NCBI GenBank assembly: GCA_014240065.1
Contig: JAAZXR010000041.1
Location: forward strand, 279 to 38,647
DNA from: Myxococcales bacterium
GTDB lineage: Bacteria > Myxococcota_A > Polyangia > Nannocystales > Nannocystaceae
Direction of reading: 5' to 3'
DNA length: 38,369 nucleotides
Below are positions 24,793 through 32,275 of this stretch, in pieces. Numbering within the stretch: position 1 is the stretch's first letter; every line of letters starts with the position of its first letter. Under the pieces are notes generated by a model, which ran no database searches, was not told the origin of the DNA, and worked only from the letters and a program-made list of their open reading frames with translations. Position numbers and translations under genes: made by a program.

Positions 24793-25584
24793 ATGTCCCC
24801 TTCGCGCCCATCCCTGAGAGCATGGTTGTTCGTCCCCTTCCTCGCGGGCTGCCCATCTTCGGTCGATTCGCAGCGAGCGGACAGCGCGAACGACAAGCGC
24901 TTGACCGCGGGGGCCGAGCCCGACGACCTCGCCGCGGGCTCCTCCGCCGAAGGCCCGCGCCCCGGGGTAGGCGCCCCCGACGAACGCAACGGCGTGTGTC
25001 GACTGTTCGCAGAGAGGTTCCCGGAGCCGGCCTGCTGCCCGCGCACCTACGGGATAGGGGTGGAGGAGGTCGCGTCGATCTGCGGCTACGAGGTCTTCCT
25101 CGGGGAGTATGTTCGAGAAGGCTGCCGCTACTCATTTTACGATTCCACCCAAGGTGTCACCACCTGGATCAAGCTCGCGCTCCTCGCCGACACGCGCCCC
25201 CTCGCCGAGATCGTTGAAGACTCCGACAAGTGGATCCGCAAACGCAAGCGGGACGAGGGCTTCAGCTCCACCACCCTGCCGGGGGATCCAAGCGTGGCCT
25301 ACAACTTGGCCAACCCCGTCGGGTGGAGCCTCCTCGCCGGCTGGAAGATGCACCGCCAGGCCACCTGGAGGAAGGGCTTTTGTGGGGACAATATTGAGGC
25401 GCTGCTGCGACAGGTGGCGAACGCCCCCGAACCCGACAAGGACGCTGGAGGCTTCCGCCGAGGGCTCCTCCCCGCCGCGTCCTCGCCGACCACAGCGGGC
25501 GCTGCGACGGGTGGGGCCTCCCCGGCGCCTGCGGCCGCGCCTGCAGCGAACCCTGCGGCGCCGCCCCAGAGTCCAGCGGACTAA
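24793..25584 (+). CDS. Cys-containing lipoprotein, unknown function
   Basis: 263 residues. The start at 24793 gives a proper lipoprotein signal (SLRAWLFVPFLAGC, Cys20, then Pro), while longer readings would place an Arg-rich 52-residue lead in front. The mature domain, about residues 72-200, has several cysteines in NGVCRLF, PACCPRTYG, SICGYEVF, EGCRYSFYD and KGFCGDNIE, probably disulfide-linked. It also has conserved-looking aromatic patches. The last 45 residues are Ala/Pro-rich and likely flexible. I do not recognise the family. It lies 59 bp after the protease gene and may share its transcript. An association between the two is plausible but unproven. Confidence 0.78.
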   Translation: MSPSRPSLRAWLFVPFLAGCPSSVDSQRADSANDKRLTAGAEPDDLAAGSSAEGPRPGVGAPDERNGVCRLFAERFPEPACCPRTYGIGVEEVASICGYEVFLGEYVREGCRYSFYDSTQGVTTWIKLALLADTRPLAEIVEDSDKWIRKRKRDEGFSSTTLPGDPSVAYNLANPVGWSLLAGWKMHRQATWRKGFCGDNIEALLRQVANAPEPDKDAGGFRRGLLPAASSPTTAGAATGGASPAPAAAPAANPAAPPQSPAD

Positions 25585-25658
25585 TCCTGCGCCGGTTCGT
25601 CCGTCTACGCGCGCCTCTCCTCGGCCACGGTCCCCAACGGAGCGCGGTCGCCCCGTGA

Positions 25659-26678
25659 TCAGTTCGACAAGGAGGCGCTGTCCAACTCTTCGGGCCGCGC
25701 GTGGTCTGCAGGGTGGGACGCGCTCCCTGTCTCCTGCGGCGCTGTTCTCGGATCCTCCGAGCCTGGCACCTCCAACCGAGGTCGATCCGTGAGCGGTCCC
25801 GTCCGTTCACTGCCCGACGCCGCCGTCTGCCTCGACTTCGCACGCGCGGCTTCACGCGCCTCGCGTTTCTTCCTGCGCTCCGCCTTCTCCCACCACGTCG
25901 AGATGTTGACGTCGCGAAAGTGGCCTGCTGGCGATGCCGCCATCCCGTACCGCGCGCGGAGCTCCGGGGAGAGTTGACCGTGTTTCACTCGGGCGCAGCG
26001 GATCCGCTCTTGCTCGCTTTGCCTCATCCGCAGATCCCACGGCTCGTAGCGCAACCCGAGGGGTCCTTTTCGCACGGACGCATCCCAAGGAGTAGGGATC
26101 CTCGTGCTGCGCCGAACGAAGCGCACCTCCTTGGGCAGCACGCCGCGCGTCCGCTCCCACTCACGGCAGATATAGGCCCCGTATGCGTTCTGATAGCCCT
26201 TCTTGCCGTCGATGCGACGATTCACCTTTCCGAGTCGGTCGTACCAAAGGTAGGGGTATCGGTTCTTGCGATAGATGTCGTGATCCATATCCCACACCTC
26301 ATCCGCCTGATCGATCACCAACACCCGCACGAACGCGTTGGTGCGGTTGGGGTTGGGCGCGAACATGGACCATGACTGGACGTTCCCCGTGCCACGAAAG
26401 TACCGCGCAACCTGCGTATACTTCGAGAACTGCCGGTAGAACTCTTTGCCGCCGTGTTTGTGCGGGAGGTTCCACGCGATCAAGGCGAGGCAGTGGTAGC
26501 CCACGAACGCGCTCACGATGATCGCCGTTAGCACGGAAGCCACGGTTCGACGCGGCTTGATCCCCGACGCTGCGGGCGGCGCACCCTCCAAAAGGTCGCG
26601 CGCTGGTGGTCGAGAATCGGTCACTCCGGGGAGTGTGCCACACGCGCCCACGCCAGGCACGCGCGGGTCAACGCGCAC
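25659..26678 (-). CDS. Single-TM protein with WSMFAPNP motif, third gene of MoxR-VWA operon
   Basis: 339 residues. After a 45-residue lead there is one transmembrane helix (VASVLTAIIVSAFVGYHCLA, then LIAWN). Next comes an extracytoplasmic domain with QSWSMFAPNPNRTNAFVRVL (101-120) and WDMDHDIYRKNRYPYLWYDR, rich in aromatic and charged residues. From memory, a W-x-MFAP-x-P motif also occurs in the soluble region following HTTM (vitamin-K carboxylase-like) membrane domains, but no HTTM helices are present here. The C-terminal 90 residues are Lys/Arg-rich, then Ser/Pro/Glu-rich. GTG at 26678 is used as start (22 bp after the VWA stop); GTG at 26624 is an alternative. Function unknown; it could be the target or membrane anchor of the MoxR-VWA pair. 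Confidence 0.7.
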   Translation of the reverse strand: MRVDPRVPGVGACGTLPGVTDSRPPARDLLEGAPPAASGIKPRRTVASVLTAIIVSAFVGYHCLALIAWNLPHKHGGKEFYRQFSKYTQVARYFRGTGNVQSWSMFAPNPNRTNAFVRVLVIDQADEVWDMDHDIYRKNRYPYLWYDRLGKVNRRIDGKKGYQNAYGAYICREWERTRGVLPKEVRFVRRSTRIPTPWDASVRKGPLGLRYEPWDLRMRQSEQERIRCARVKHGQLSPELRARYGMAASPAGHFRDVNISTWWEKAERRKKREAREAARAKSRQTAASGSERTGPLTDRPRLEVPGSEDPRTAPQETGSASHPADHARPEELDSASLSN

Positions 26679-26700
26679 GCGAGCGCCGGCTCATGGCCAG

Positions 26701-27942
26701 CTACGAGGCTTCCCGTAAGACCTCGTGCACGAGGTGTCTTTGCTCTGGCCTCGGCGCGTTCGGGAGCTCTCGAACAAGATCGTCGAGCCCCGCGAGACTG
26801 AGCGGGAACATGCGAAACAACGCGCGAATGGCGTGAATGCTCGGCGCATCCCAGAAGCGATCGGGCTCGGGGTTCAGCCATCCACTGTGCGGAAACCGAT
26901 CCGCGAGCTTGGCCAACCATCCCAGCCCTGACGGTCCACGGGAGGGTGCCCAGAAGCTCCCGCTGGTCATCGTCAGCTCCCCTGGGTGCATCCATGCGTC
27001 CCCCACCATGACGAGGTACCAGTTTTGGTCCAGCTCGCGAAACAGCTCCTGCACCGGGACCGGGCGCTCGAATTGGGCGTCCTCGTAGACCTTCCCATAG
27101 ACGCAGTTATGAAAATAATAGGAGCGCAGCTCGCGAAAGCCTCCACCGCGGTGCGCCGCGCTGAACAACCTGCTCACGAGCTGTGCGTGCGGATCCATAC
27201 TCCCCCCCACGTCCAACAACAGCACGAGCCGCACGTCATTCTTCCGCGGCGGCCGCATCACGATCTCGAGGTCGCCGCAGTTTCTCGCGGTCTCACGGAC
27301 GGTGCTGTCGAGATCAAGCTCCTCGTCATGTCCCTTGCGTGTCAACCGCCGCAGGCGCCGAAGCGCCGCCGCCATCTGCCGCGTATCGAGCACGCGGTCT
27401 TTTCGGAAGGCGCGGTACCGGCGGGCGTCGGCGACGGCCAACGCGGAGCGGCCTCCACCACCGCCGAGTCGTACGCCTGAGGGGTGCGCACCACCAGTGC
27501 CGAAGGGCGACGTCCCGCCGGTCCCGATCCACTTGGAGCCTCCATCATGCCGCTCTTTTTGCTCCGCGAGGCGCTCCTCGAACTGCCGCCGCAACTCGTC
27601 AATGCCGAGCTCCTCCAGCATCGCACGAATCGACGGGTCCAGACTCATCGACGGCCGCGGGTCTCGCAGCCACCCCTCGATGTCATCAAGGAGCGCCTTT
27701 CGGTCATAGGGCACGTCCTTGAACACGTGCCCGAAGACCTGATCGAAGACGTCGTATTGGGATTCGCTCTGAATCAAAACACACCGCGCGACGTGATAGA
27801 GCCCGTCGAGGGAGGCGCCGTGCGCCCCCTTCCCGAGCGCATCCAAGAACGCCAACCATCCCTGGGTGGATACCGGCACCCCCGCCGCTCGCAGCTCGAA
27901 CAGCAAGGACAAAAACACCTGCCCCGCTCCCGCGACGCTCAC
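26701..27942 (-). CDS. CoxE-type VWA domain protein
   Basis: 413 residues. The helical N-terminus FLSLLFELRAAGVPVSTQGW is the typical start of CoxE/VWA proteins partnered with MoxR ATPases. The central part (about residues 150-200) has a Gly-rich linker (TGGTSPFGTGGAHP). The VWA domain begins at about 240 with VRLVLLLDVGGSMD. Its MIDAS motif is D244-V-G-G-S instead of D-x-S-x-S, a form common in this subfamily. GTG at 27942 is chosen because it overlaps the MoxR stop as GTGA (4 bp), a sign of translational coupling. The frame stays open further upstream, but that lead is Arg-rich and antisense-like. VWA partners present substrates to MoxR chaperone ATPases, for instance CoxD-CoxE, NorQ-NorD and RavA-ViaA. 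Confidence 0.88.
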   Translation of the reverse strand: MSVAGAGQVFLSLLFELRAAGVPVSTQGWLAFLDALGKGAHGASLDGLYHVARCVLIQSESQYDVFDQVFGHVFKDVPYDRKALLDDIEGWLRDPRPSMSLDPSIRAMLEELGIDELRRQFEERLAEQKERHDGGSKWIGTGGTSPFGTGGAHPSGVRLGGGGGRSALAVADARRYRAFRKDRVLDTRQMAAALRRLRRLTRKGHDEELDLDSTVRETARNCGDLEIVMRPPRKNDVRLVLLLDVGGSMDPHAQLVSRLFSAAHRGGGFRELRSYYFHNCVYGKVYEDAQFERPVPVQELFRELDQNWYLVMVGDAWMHPGELTMTSGSFWAPSRGPSGLGWLAKLADRFPHSGWLNPEPDRFWDAPSIHAIRALFRMFPLSLAGLDDLVRELPNAPRPEQRHLVHEVLREAS

Positions 27943-28763
27943 CCTCGGCGACGCCCTTCCCCCTCGATCGCCGCGAGGTCTTGCTCCTTCTTTAGCAGCG
28001 TGCCGAGGAAGGGGAGCTTCGCGCCGAGCAGCTGCTCGGCCGGGATACCGGAGTGTCGAAGCGCGGAGATCCAATCGACGAGCTCGCTGGTGCTGGGCGG
28101 CTTGCGGAGCCCGGCCGTGGACCGCAGTCGATAGAATGCCTCGAGCGCCCCGGCGAGCAGCTCGCGCTCGATGTCAGGGTGGTGCACCTGAACGATGTCG
28201 CTCATGAGTTCGCGATCTGGGAAGTCGATCCAGTGAAACACACACCGTCGCAAAAAGGCGTCGGGGAGTTCCTTTTCATTGTTGCTCGTGATGATGACCA
28301 CGGGGCGATGTCTCGCCGCGACCACCCGCCCGGTCTCGGGGATCGTAAAGCTCATGACATCAAGCTCGTGCAAAAGGTCGTTTGGGAATTCCAGGTCCGC
28401 TTTGTCTATCTCGTCGATCAGGACGACGTGGCGCTCCTGGGCCTCAAACGCGCGGCCCAGAGACCCGAGGTCGATGTACGCCGCGATGTCGGTGACTTCA
28501 CGATCACCGAATCGCGAGTCGTGTAGTCTGCGGACTGTGTCGTAGTGGTACAGCCCCTCCACCGCGCGGGTGGTGGAGCGGACCTGCCAACGAATCAGCG
28601 GCGCCTTCATCGACGCTGCCACCGCCTCCGCGAGCAACGTCTTGCCCGTCCCTGGTTCACCCTTGACCAGCAGCGGCCGCTGGATCGCGACCGCCACGTC
28701 CACCGCGCTCCGCAGCGCCTTCGACGCGATGTAGTCACCCGTGCCTTCGAACTTGCCTTCCAT
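27939..28763 (-). CDS. MoxR-family AAA+ ATPase
   Basis: 274 residues, one AAA+ module. Walker A is GEPGTGKT (35-42), Walker B VVLIDEIDKAD (113-123), and sensor 1 TSNNEKELPDAFLRRC (159-174) includes the arginine-finger region. A short helical lid follows. The insertion DLLHELDVMSFTIPETGRVV is typical of MoxR, where it contacts substrates. MoxR ATPases act as chaperones for metal-centre insertion or complex assembly, usually with a VWA protein, which is encoded here in the next, overlapping gene. It is the first gene of the operon. The divergent histidine kinase starts 58 bp away, so the two may share regulation. Confidence 0.93.
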   Translation of the reverse strand: MEGKFEGTGDYIASKALRSAVDVAVAIQRPLLVKGEPGTGKTLLAEAVAASMKAPLIRWQVRSTTRAVEGLYHYDTVRRLHDSRFGDREVTDIAAYIDLGSLGRAFEAQERHVVLIDEIDKADLEFPNDLLHELDVMSFTIPETGRVVAARHRPVVIITSNNEKELPDAFLRRCVFHWIDFPDRELMSDIVQVHHPDIERELLAGALEAFYRLRSTAGLRKPPSTSELVDWISALRHSGIPAEQLLGAKLPFLGTLLKKEQDLAAIEGEGRRRG

Positions 28764-28821
28764 TGGCCGGAGTATCGCACCATATCCAAGAGACGCACCA
28801 CCGGCGCAAAAAAATGTGTGT

Positions 28822-30618
28822 ATGCTCAGTCACGTGACTGCGTCAGCCCATCCGGTGGATGCGTCTGGAAACTTGGCGACACCAGACGCACTGTTTGCGC
28901 TCACGCTGCGCCGCTACGCTGCGCTCAGCGGGATCTGTGGCTGTAGCCTCGGGCTCATCATCATGCCGCTCACAGGTTCGACCTTTCGTGGCGTCGAACT
29001 CAACGGGATGCTCCTCTGGGTCGGCGTGGCCCTGGTGTTCGTGCTCGGCCTGCTGCGGTGGGTCGATTCGACGCCGATGGCGTACTATTTGACCCTCGCG
29101 GCGAGCTGCGCGGGGACCAACGCGATCACCCATTCGATCGCGACGCGAGACGGTTCAGAGGCCATCCTCACGCTCTTCGTCATCTTGATATGGGCGGGGA
29201 TGGTTTTGCCCCCTCACCTCATGTCGGTCGCGATCGCCTACGTCATCGTCGCCCCATGGATGTACGGCGGGAACCTGGTGCCGAGCACGCTCCAGGTCCT
29301 CGATGCCGGCGATCTCAACGTGATCATGCTCGTGATGATCTGCACCCTCGGGTTCGCCTTCTCGCTCGCATTCAAGCGAGTGCTCGGTGTTCTTCGAGCG
29401 ATGGATAAGACAAACACGCTCGCCTTCTTCAACACTCGCCAGCGCCTTGAGGCCACGCTCAAGACGAGGTCTGAGGAGCTTGACCTGTCTCGCGAACACA
29501 TCATTCGAGCCGAGAAAATCCGCACTGTCGGTACGCTCGCCGCCGGGCTCGCGCACGAGCTCAACAATATCCTCACGCCCGCCCGTGGGTTCGCAGAGCT
29601 CCTCGCCTCCGGAACCACCTCCCGCTCCCAGACCTCGGACTTCGGCCGGCGCATCCTGGACGCGACCATCGCCTCCACCACCATCACCAAGGCGCTCTTG
29701 ACGTACACGAAGCAGAGCATCTACTCCCCCGAGCCCGTCAACCTCCTCAACCTCCTCAACCTTCAAATTCGCCCCGTGCTCGCCCAGGTCATCCCTGACA
29801 CGGTGACGCTCACAGTCACCTGCCCGCGCAAGCTCACCCTCATCGTCGACGCTCAGCTCTTCCAGCAATCGGTCACGAACCTCGTCCTCAACGCGGTCGA
29901 CGCGATGCCACGGGGAGGGACCATCACGATCGAAGCGCGACAAGTCCCCGCCGACGACACCGAGCGGGCCCGCGCAGAGATCATCGTGCGGGACAGCGGC
30001 GAGGGGATCGCTGAAGACAAACTCTCCCAGATCTTTGATCCCTTCTTCACGACAAAGAAGCACGGGACGGGGTTGGGACTCCCGGCTGTCCTCGGGGTGA
30101 TGGAGAGACACAAGGGGACTATCAATGTCACGTCCGCCGTGGGCGGTGGCACCACGTTCACCCTCACACTCCCGGTCGCGACCTCAATCCACCACCGCGA
30201 GCAGGACCAGGACTTCGATTCAACATCAGCTCGCGATTCAGCGAGGACCGCCGCGCTCCTGACCCACGACGAGGACCTGTTCGATGAAGTCGAGGAGATG
30301 ATGACCGACGTCGACATCGAGCTCCTACGCGGACCCGCGTTGGAGGCGATCACGAGCGACTACAGGTTTGATTCCAGGTTCTCCTTCGTGACCCTGGTGC
30401 TCTTTGACCTCGACGGATGGACGGGATCTTTTGAGTCGGCCGTCGAGTTCGTGCGAGAGCGTTTCCCCCTCGTCACGCTCCTCGCCATCTCCTCCTCGCC
30501 GACCTCCCTCGCGGCGATCCGGAGGAGCGAAGGCCGCGTCTCCTCCCTGAGGAAGCCTATCGTCCAGGCCCAACTCAACTCCAGGCTGGCCGCGTTTGGC
30601 ACCGCCGTGGACAGCTAG
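28822..30618 (+). CDS. Membrane hybrid sensor histidine kinase
   Basis: 598 residues from ATG 28822. The frame is open a further 27 codons upstream, but that would overlap the start of divergent moxR. About six membrane helices fill residues 20-190. A coiled-coil linker (TRQRLEATLKTRSEELDLSREH) leads to a HisKA domain with H-box GLAHELNN (His245). The ATPase domain has the N box NLVLNAVDAMPRGG, G1 DSGEGI, F box FDPFFTTK and G2 GTGLGL. A divergent receiver-like domain follows (about 480-595), with candidate phospho-acceptor Asp529 in LFDLDG, Ser in AISSS and Lys in RKPI. The two acidic residues at its start are changed to HDED. The stimulus is unknown. No DNA-binding response regulator is nearby. 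Confidence 0.88.
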   Translation: MLSHVTASAHPVDASGNLATPDALFALTLRRYAALSGICGCSLGLIIMPLTGSTFRGVELNGMLLWVGVALVFVLGLLRWVDSTPMAYYLTLAASCAGTNAITHSIATRDGSEAILTLFVILIWAGMVLPPHLMSVAIAYVIVAPWMYGGNLVPSTLQVLDAGDLNVIMLVMICTLGFAFSLAFKRVLGVLRAMDKTNTLAFFNTRQRLEATLKTRSEELDLSREHIIRAEKIRTVGTLAAGLAHELNNILTPARGFAELLASGTTSRSQTSDFGRRILDATIASTTITKALLTYTKQSIYSPEPVNLLNLLNLQIRPVLAQVIPDTVTLTVTCPRKLTLIVDAQLFQQSVTNLVLNAVDAMPRGGTITIEARQVPADDTERARAEIIVRDSGEGIAEDKLSQIFDPFFTTKKHGTGLGLPAVLGVMERHKGTINVTSAVGGGTTFTLTLPVATSIHHREQDQDFDSTSARDSARTAALLTHDEDLFDEVEEMMTDVDIELLRGPALEAITSDYRFDSRFSFVTLVLFDLDGWTGSFESAVEFVRERFPLVTLLAISSSPTSLAAIRRSEGRVSSLRKPIVQAQLNSRLAAFGTAVDS

Positions 30619-30660
30619 GCGAGCGCCCCTCACGACCGGCTCGCGATTCTCCGAACACGC

Positions 30661-32205
30661 TCACCAATCGGCCGCCTGAGACGCCTCCACGCGCCATGTC
30701 GGGGTGGCATTCTGCGCCGCCGCCACCCTCCCGCGTGTCTTCGTTTCTTGGTGATGAACGTCGACGATGTACCAGTCCCCCCACTCGAGCGCGAGCTGGA
30801 CATACACCGACGACTCAAAGACCCTACCGAGCCTGCGTTGGGGCGACAACCTCACCACCGCGCGTGGCCCGTACGCCCCAGGCGACACGGTGATCTCCTC
30901 GATGTCCCCGTCGAGCCCCTTGGTCGCGTCGATGAAGTCCGCCATCAAGAAGATCCTGGCGCTGTCCAGGGTGTGGAGCCTCCGACGCGCGATGTCCAAC
31001 GCTGACTCCCGGCCGTGGGCGCCGTAGATTCTCGCGCTCAAATACGCCTTGCCGAGTTCGAGAAAAAACGTCACCACTTGGGCTCGGGGCAGCGCCCCTC
31101 GCAGCCCCATCGAGGCGATGGTCTCGTCGGTCAGCGCGCGCGAGATCAAGCCGTACAGGCGCTCCAGCGCGACCCCTGGATCCATGGCCGCCCCCAACGC
31201 GAGCTGGTCGAGCATCTCTGCGAAGTTCTCCATGCCCTCCGGCGAAATTCGATCGAGCAATAGATCGACGGTGCGTTGGCGAACCTGCCGCGCGCTTGAG
31301 GGCGCGATGAATCGCCTCGGGTCCGCCGTCTTGCCCTCCGTCTGCAGCGCCGATGAGAACCCCTCCATCCGGATGCGCACGCGCGCCCGATGCTCACCGA
31401 GCGTGTTGAGGCTCGGCCGACTCCGAAGCATCTCGACCACGCGCGATGCGGGCACGGCGAACCCTCCGGGCTTATCTTTCCACATCCAGGTCACCACGCC
31501 GACCGCCCTCCCGTGGAGATCCAGGACCGGTCCTCCGCTCTGTCCGCGTTGGATCGAATTCGTCACCCCCACGTAGGGACCTGGACCCACAGCCTCGTTC
31601 ATCACCGCCGGGTCTGTCACCACGCCGCGTTCTGCCCCGAGGGTGAGGCTCGGATCGTCGAGTCGTGTTGTCAGCACCACGGGGTCGCCTGCGGCTTGAG
31701 CGGGCGCCTGCCCCGCCGCAGCGGCCGTCAGCGGAATCGCCTTGAATCGCTCTCCCGGCGCGTCGACCTTCAGCAGCGCCAAGTCGTGGACGGGGTCGAT
31801 ATAGACGATCTGCACGCTCCGAGCGCGGTGGTCCCCTGCGAGCCCGGGCCAACGAACGGCGTTGACGTGCCCGACCTCCTCCACGACATGACGACTGGTG
31901 ACGACGTACCCGGCCTCGTCAATGACGAACCCCATGCCCTGGCCGACGTCGGTTTCGATGGCTACGACCGACCTCGCGGCGTCCTTGGCGACCCGCTCGA
32001 CCGAGCCGCTCACCTTGCGTTGCGCGGGCGACGTGTTCAACCCGACGAACGCGTGTGGAGAGCAGCCGAGGAGGAGGCTCCCTGCCAACGACGCGATCAC
32101 CACCCGTGAACCTCGGCGCCCGATCTCCTCCAGGCACCTAAAAACTGGGCCATAGCGCGCGGTGGCGCGCAAACCGCTGACTTCGCGGGGCCTTGGGTGT
32201 CTCAC
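30661..32205 (-). CDS. HtrA-like trypsin-family serine protease, predicted lipoprotein
   Basis: 514 residues from the GTG at 32205. A basic lead (GRRGSR) and SLLLGC lipobox (Cys48, then Ser) indicate a lipoprotein, although the long n-region suggests a later start. Internal GTGs at 32103 and 32100 would remove all Arg residues and are less likely. The chymotrypsin/HtrA fold spans about 66-260 with an intact triad: His106 in VVTSRHVVEE, Asp141 in PVHDLALLKVD and Ser224 in GQSGGPVLD. There is no PDZ domain. The C-terminal 250 residues (for instance LLLDRISPEGMENFAEMLDQ; ITVSPGAYGPRAVVRLSP) are a helical segment followed by a beta-rich segment I cannot place. It probably degrades or senses proteins in the envelope. 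It is divergent from the decarboxylase gene. Confidence 0.85.
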   Translation of the reverse strand: MRHPRPREVSGLRATARYGPVFRCLEEIGRRGSRVVIASLAGSLLLGCSPHAFVGLNTSPAQRKVSGSVERVAKDAARSVVAIETDVGQGMGFVIDEAGYVVTSRHVVEEVGHVNAVRWPGLAGDHRARSVQIVYIDPVHDLALLKVDAPGERFKAIPLTAAAAGQAPAQAAGDPVVLTTRLDDPSLTLGAERGVVTDPAVMNEAVGPGPYVGVTNSIQRGQSGGPVLDLHGRAVGVVTWMWKDKPGGFAVPASRVVEMLRSRPSLNTLGEHRARVRIRMEGFSSALQTEGKTADPRRFIAPSSARQVRQRTVDLLLDRISPEGMENFAEMLDQLALGAAMDPGVALERLYGLISRALTDETIASMGLRGALPRAQVVTFFLELGKAYLSARIYGAHGRESALDIARRRLHTLDSARIFLMADFIDATKGLDGDIEEITVSPGAYGPRAVVRLSPQRRLGRVFESSVYVQLALEWGDWYIVDVHHQETKTRGRVAAAQNATPTWRVEASQAADW

Positions 32206-32235
32206 CCTTTAAGCTTAGGACGGAACTCCCCATGG

Positions 32236-32263
32236 CGCCACCTGATCACGGTTGGCGTTTTTT
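32236..32263 (+). terminator. Terminator-like hairpin before the decarboxylase gene
   Basis: CGCCA (32236-32240) pairs with TGGCG (32253-32257), with an inner CC/GG extension around a TGATCAC loop, followed at once by six T residues. It lies 12 bp before the ATG at 32276, where no upstream plus-strand gene needs terminating. It could be an attenuator or a chance fold. Confidence 0.3.
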
Positions 32264-32275
32264 CAGTTCGAGGGC

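Noticed and set aside
28741-28821. Longer N-terminus for the histidine kinase
   Set aside because: The start at 28741 would overlap the 5' end of moxR on the opposite strand and add 27 residues without hydrophobic or conserved features.
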